Shown here: one piece after another, positions 7,034-7,165 of the stretch
Position numbering within the stretch: position 1 is the first letter of the stretch
Layout of the letters: the number at the start of each line of letters is the position of its first letter
Source: Candidatus Aerophobota bacterium
GTDB lineage: Bacteria; Aerophobota; Aerophobia; Aerophobales; B3-G15
Direction: 5' to 3'
Length of the DNA stretch: 7,165 nucleotides
Assembly (NCBI GenBank): GCA_030607715.1
Contig: JAUWJM010000083.1
Coordinates: 1 to 7,165 of the forward strand
Program-made: the position numbers and the translations under genes
The notes under the pieces: model-generated
What the model was told of the DNA's origin: nothing
The model's input: the letters and a program-made list of their open reading frames with translations, nothing else
The model's database searches: none

Positions 7034-7064
7034 AAAAAACCCTTTTATTTAAAATAAAAGGGTT
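7034..7064 (-). terminator. Intrinsic terminator of the barrel gene, overlapping its stop codon
   Basis: The 13-bp arms AACCCTTTTATTT (7038-7050) and AAATAAAAGGGTT (7052-7064) are perfect complements. On the minus strand the hairpin is followed by TTTTTT (7039-7034). The TAA stop of the barrel gene (7049-7051) lies at the hairpin apex, so the last codons are part of the terminator stem. Confidence 0.85.
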
Positions 7065-7165
7065 AAGGAAAAACGATGAGTATAATCAAGATTTTCATTT
7101 TTAGCATAGGAATAATCAAAAGTTCCTGCTGGTATCCCTTTTCCAGCTCCACCAAAATCAAGTCC
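7049..7165 (-). CDS. C-terminus of an outer-membrane beta-barrel protein, PorV/PorQ-like (5' end outside window)
   Basis: The minus strand encodes 38 residues before TAA 7049-7051. They include GLDFGGAGKG, GTFDYSYAKNE and NLDYTHRFSLTLLF. A final amphipathic strand ending in Phe is the usual C-terminal signal of outer-membrane barrels, and 'DYTHRFSLTLLF' after 'FDYSYA' resembles the last hairpin of PorV/PorQ family proteins. Known PorV acts with the type IX secretion system in Bacteroidota, but related barrels occur widely in uncultured phyla without proof of that role. Its neighbour on the far left is a giant exported Ig-domain protein, so an envelope link is possible but not shown. Confidence 0.65.
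   Translation of the reverse strand, partial: GLDFGGAGKGIPAGTFDYSYAKNENLDYTHRFSLTLLF

Overview
The window is AT-rich and looks like a Gram-negative (diderm) bacterium from a poorly characterised lineage. The evidence is a C-terminus typical of an outer-membrane beta-barrel (PorV/PorQ-like) at the right edge, and a very long secreted protein built from FlgD-type, Ig-like and fibronectin III domains filling the left two thirds. MntA/HepT-type genes and short dispersed repeats also fit environmental candidate-phylum genomes. This taxonomic guess is inference only; no marker gene is present.

Layout, left to right. From 1 to about 4561 (minus strand) one reading frame is open without a stop for 1,520 codons and runs off the left edge. 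It begins with a signal-peptide-like helix, followed by two FlgD-type Ig domains, several Ig-like domains, and then a three-domain super-repeat of about 315 residues. It has no ordinary start codon in frame ahead of the signal peptide. From 4554 to 5195 (minus) is a mntA-hepT type VII toxin-antitoxin pair: the nucleotidyltransferase is intact, but the HEPN toxin is split by a one-base frameshift. Its last codons overlap the start region of the giant surface protein. From 5294 to 5350 lie two tandem palindromic 28-bp repeats. From 5339 to 5988 is a satD-family gene with both a frameshift and an amber codon. From 5995 to 6450 is a second, unpaired MntA-like nucleotidyltransferase whose third expected catalytic Asp is Gly.

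From 6451 to 6721 is a non-coding stretch with small direct and inverted repeats. A small plus-strand gene of unknown function follows (6722-6958), ending at a strong bidirectional terminator (6969-7001). A second hairpin (7034-7064) terminates the barrel gene that enters from the right on the minus strand.

All genes from 6450 down to 1 point the same way (minus). The middle 2 kb reads as a decaying toxin-antitoxin/accessory island between two cell-envelope genes: at least three separate lesions occur in about 1.3 kb, while the neighbouring 4.5-kb frame has none. That contrast argues against generally poor sequence quality.
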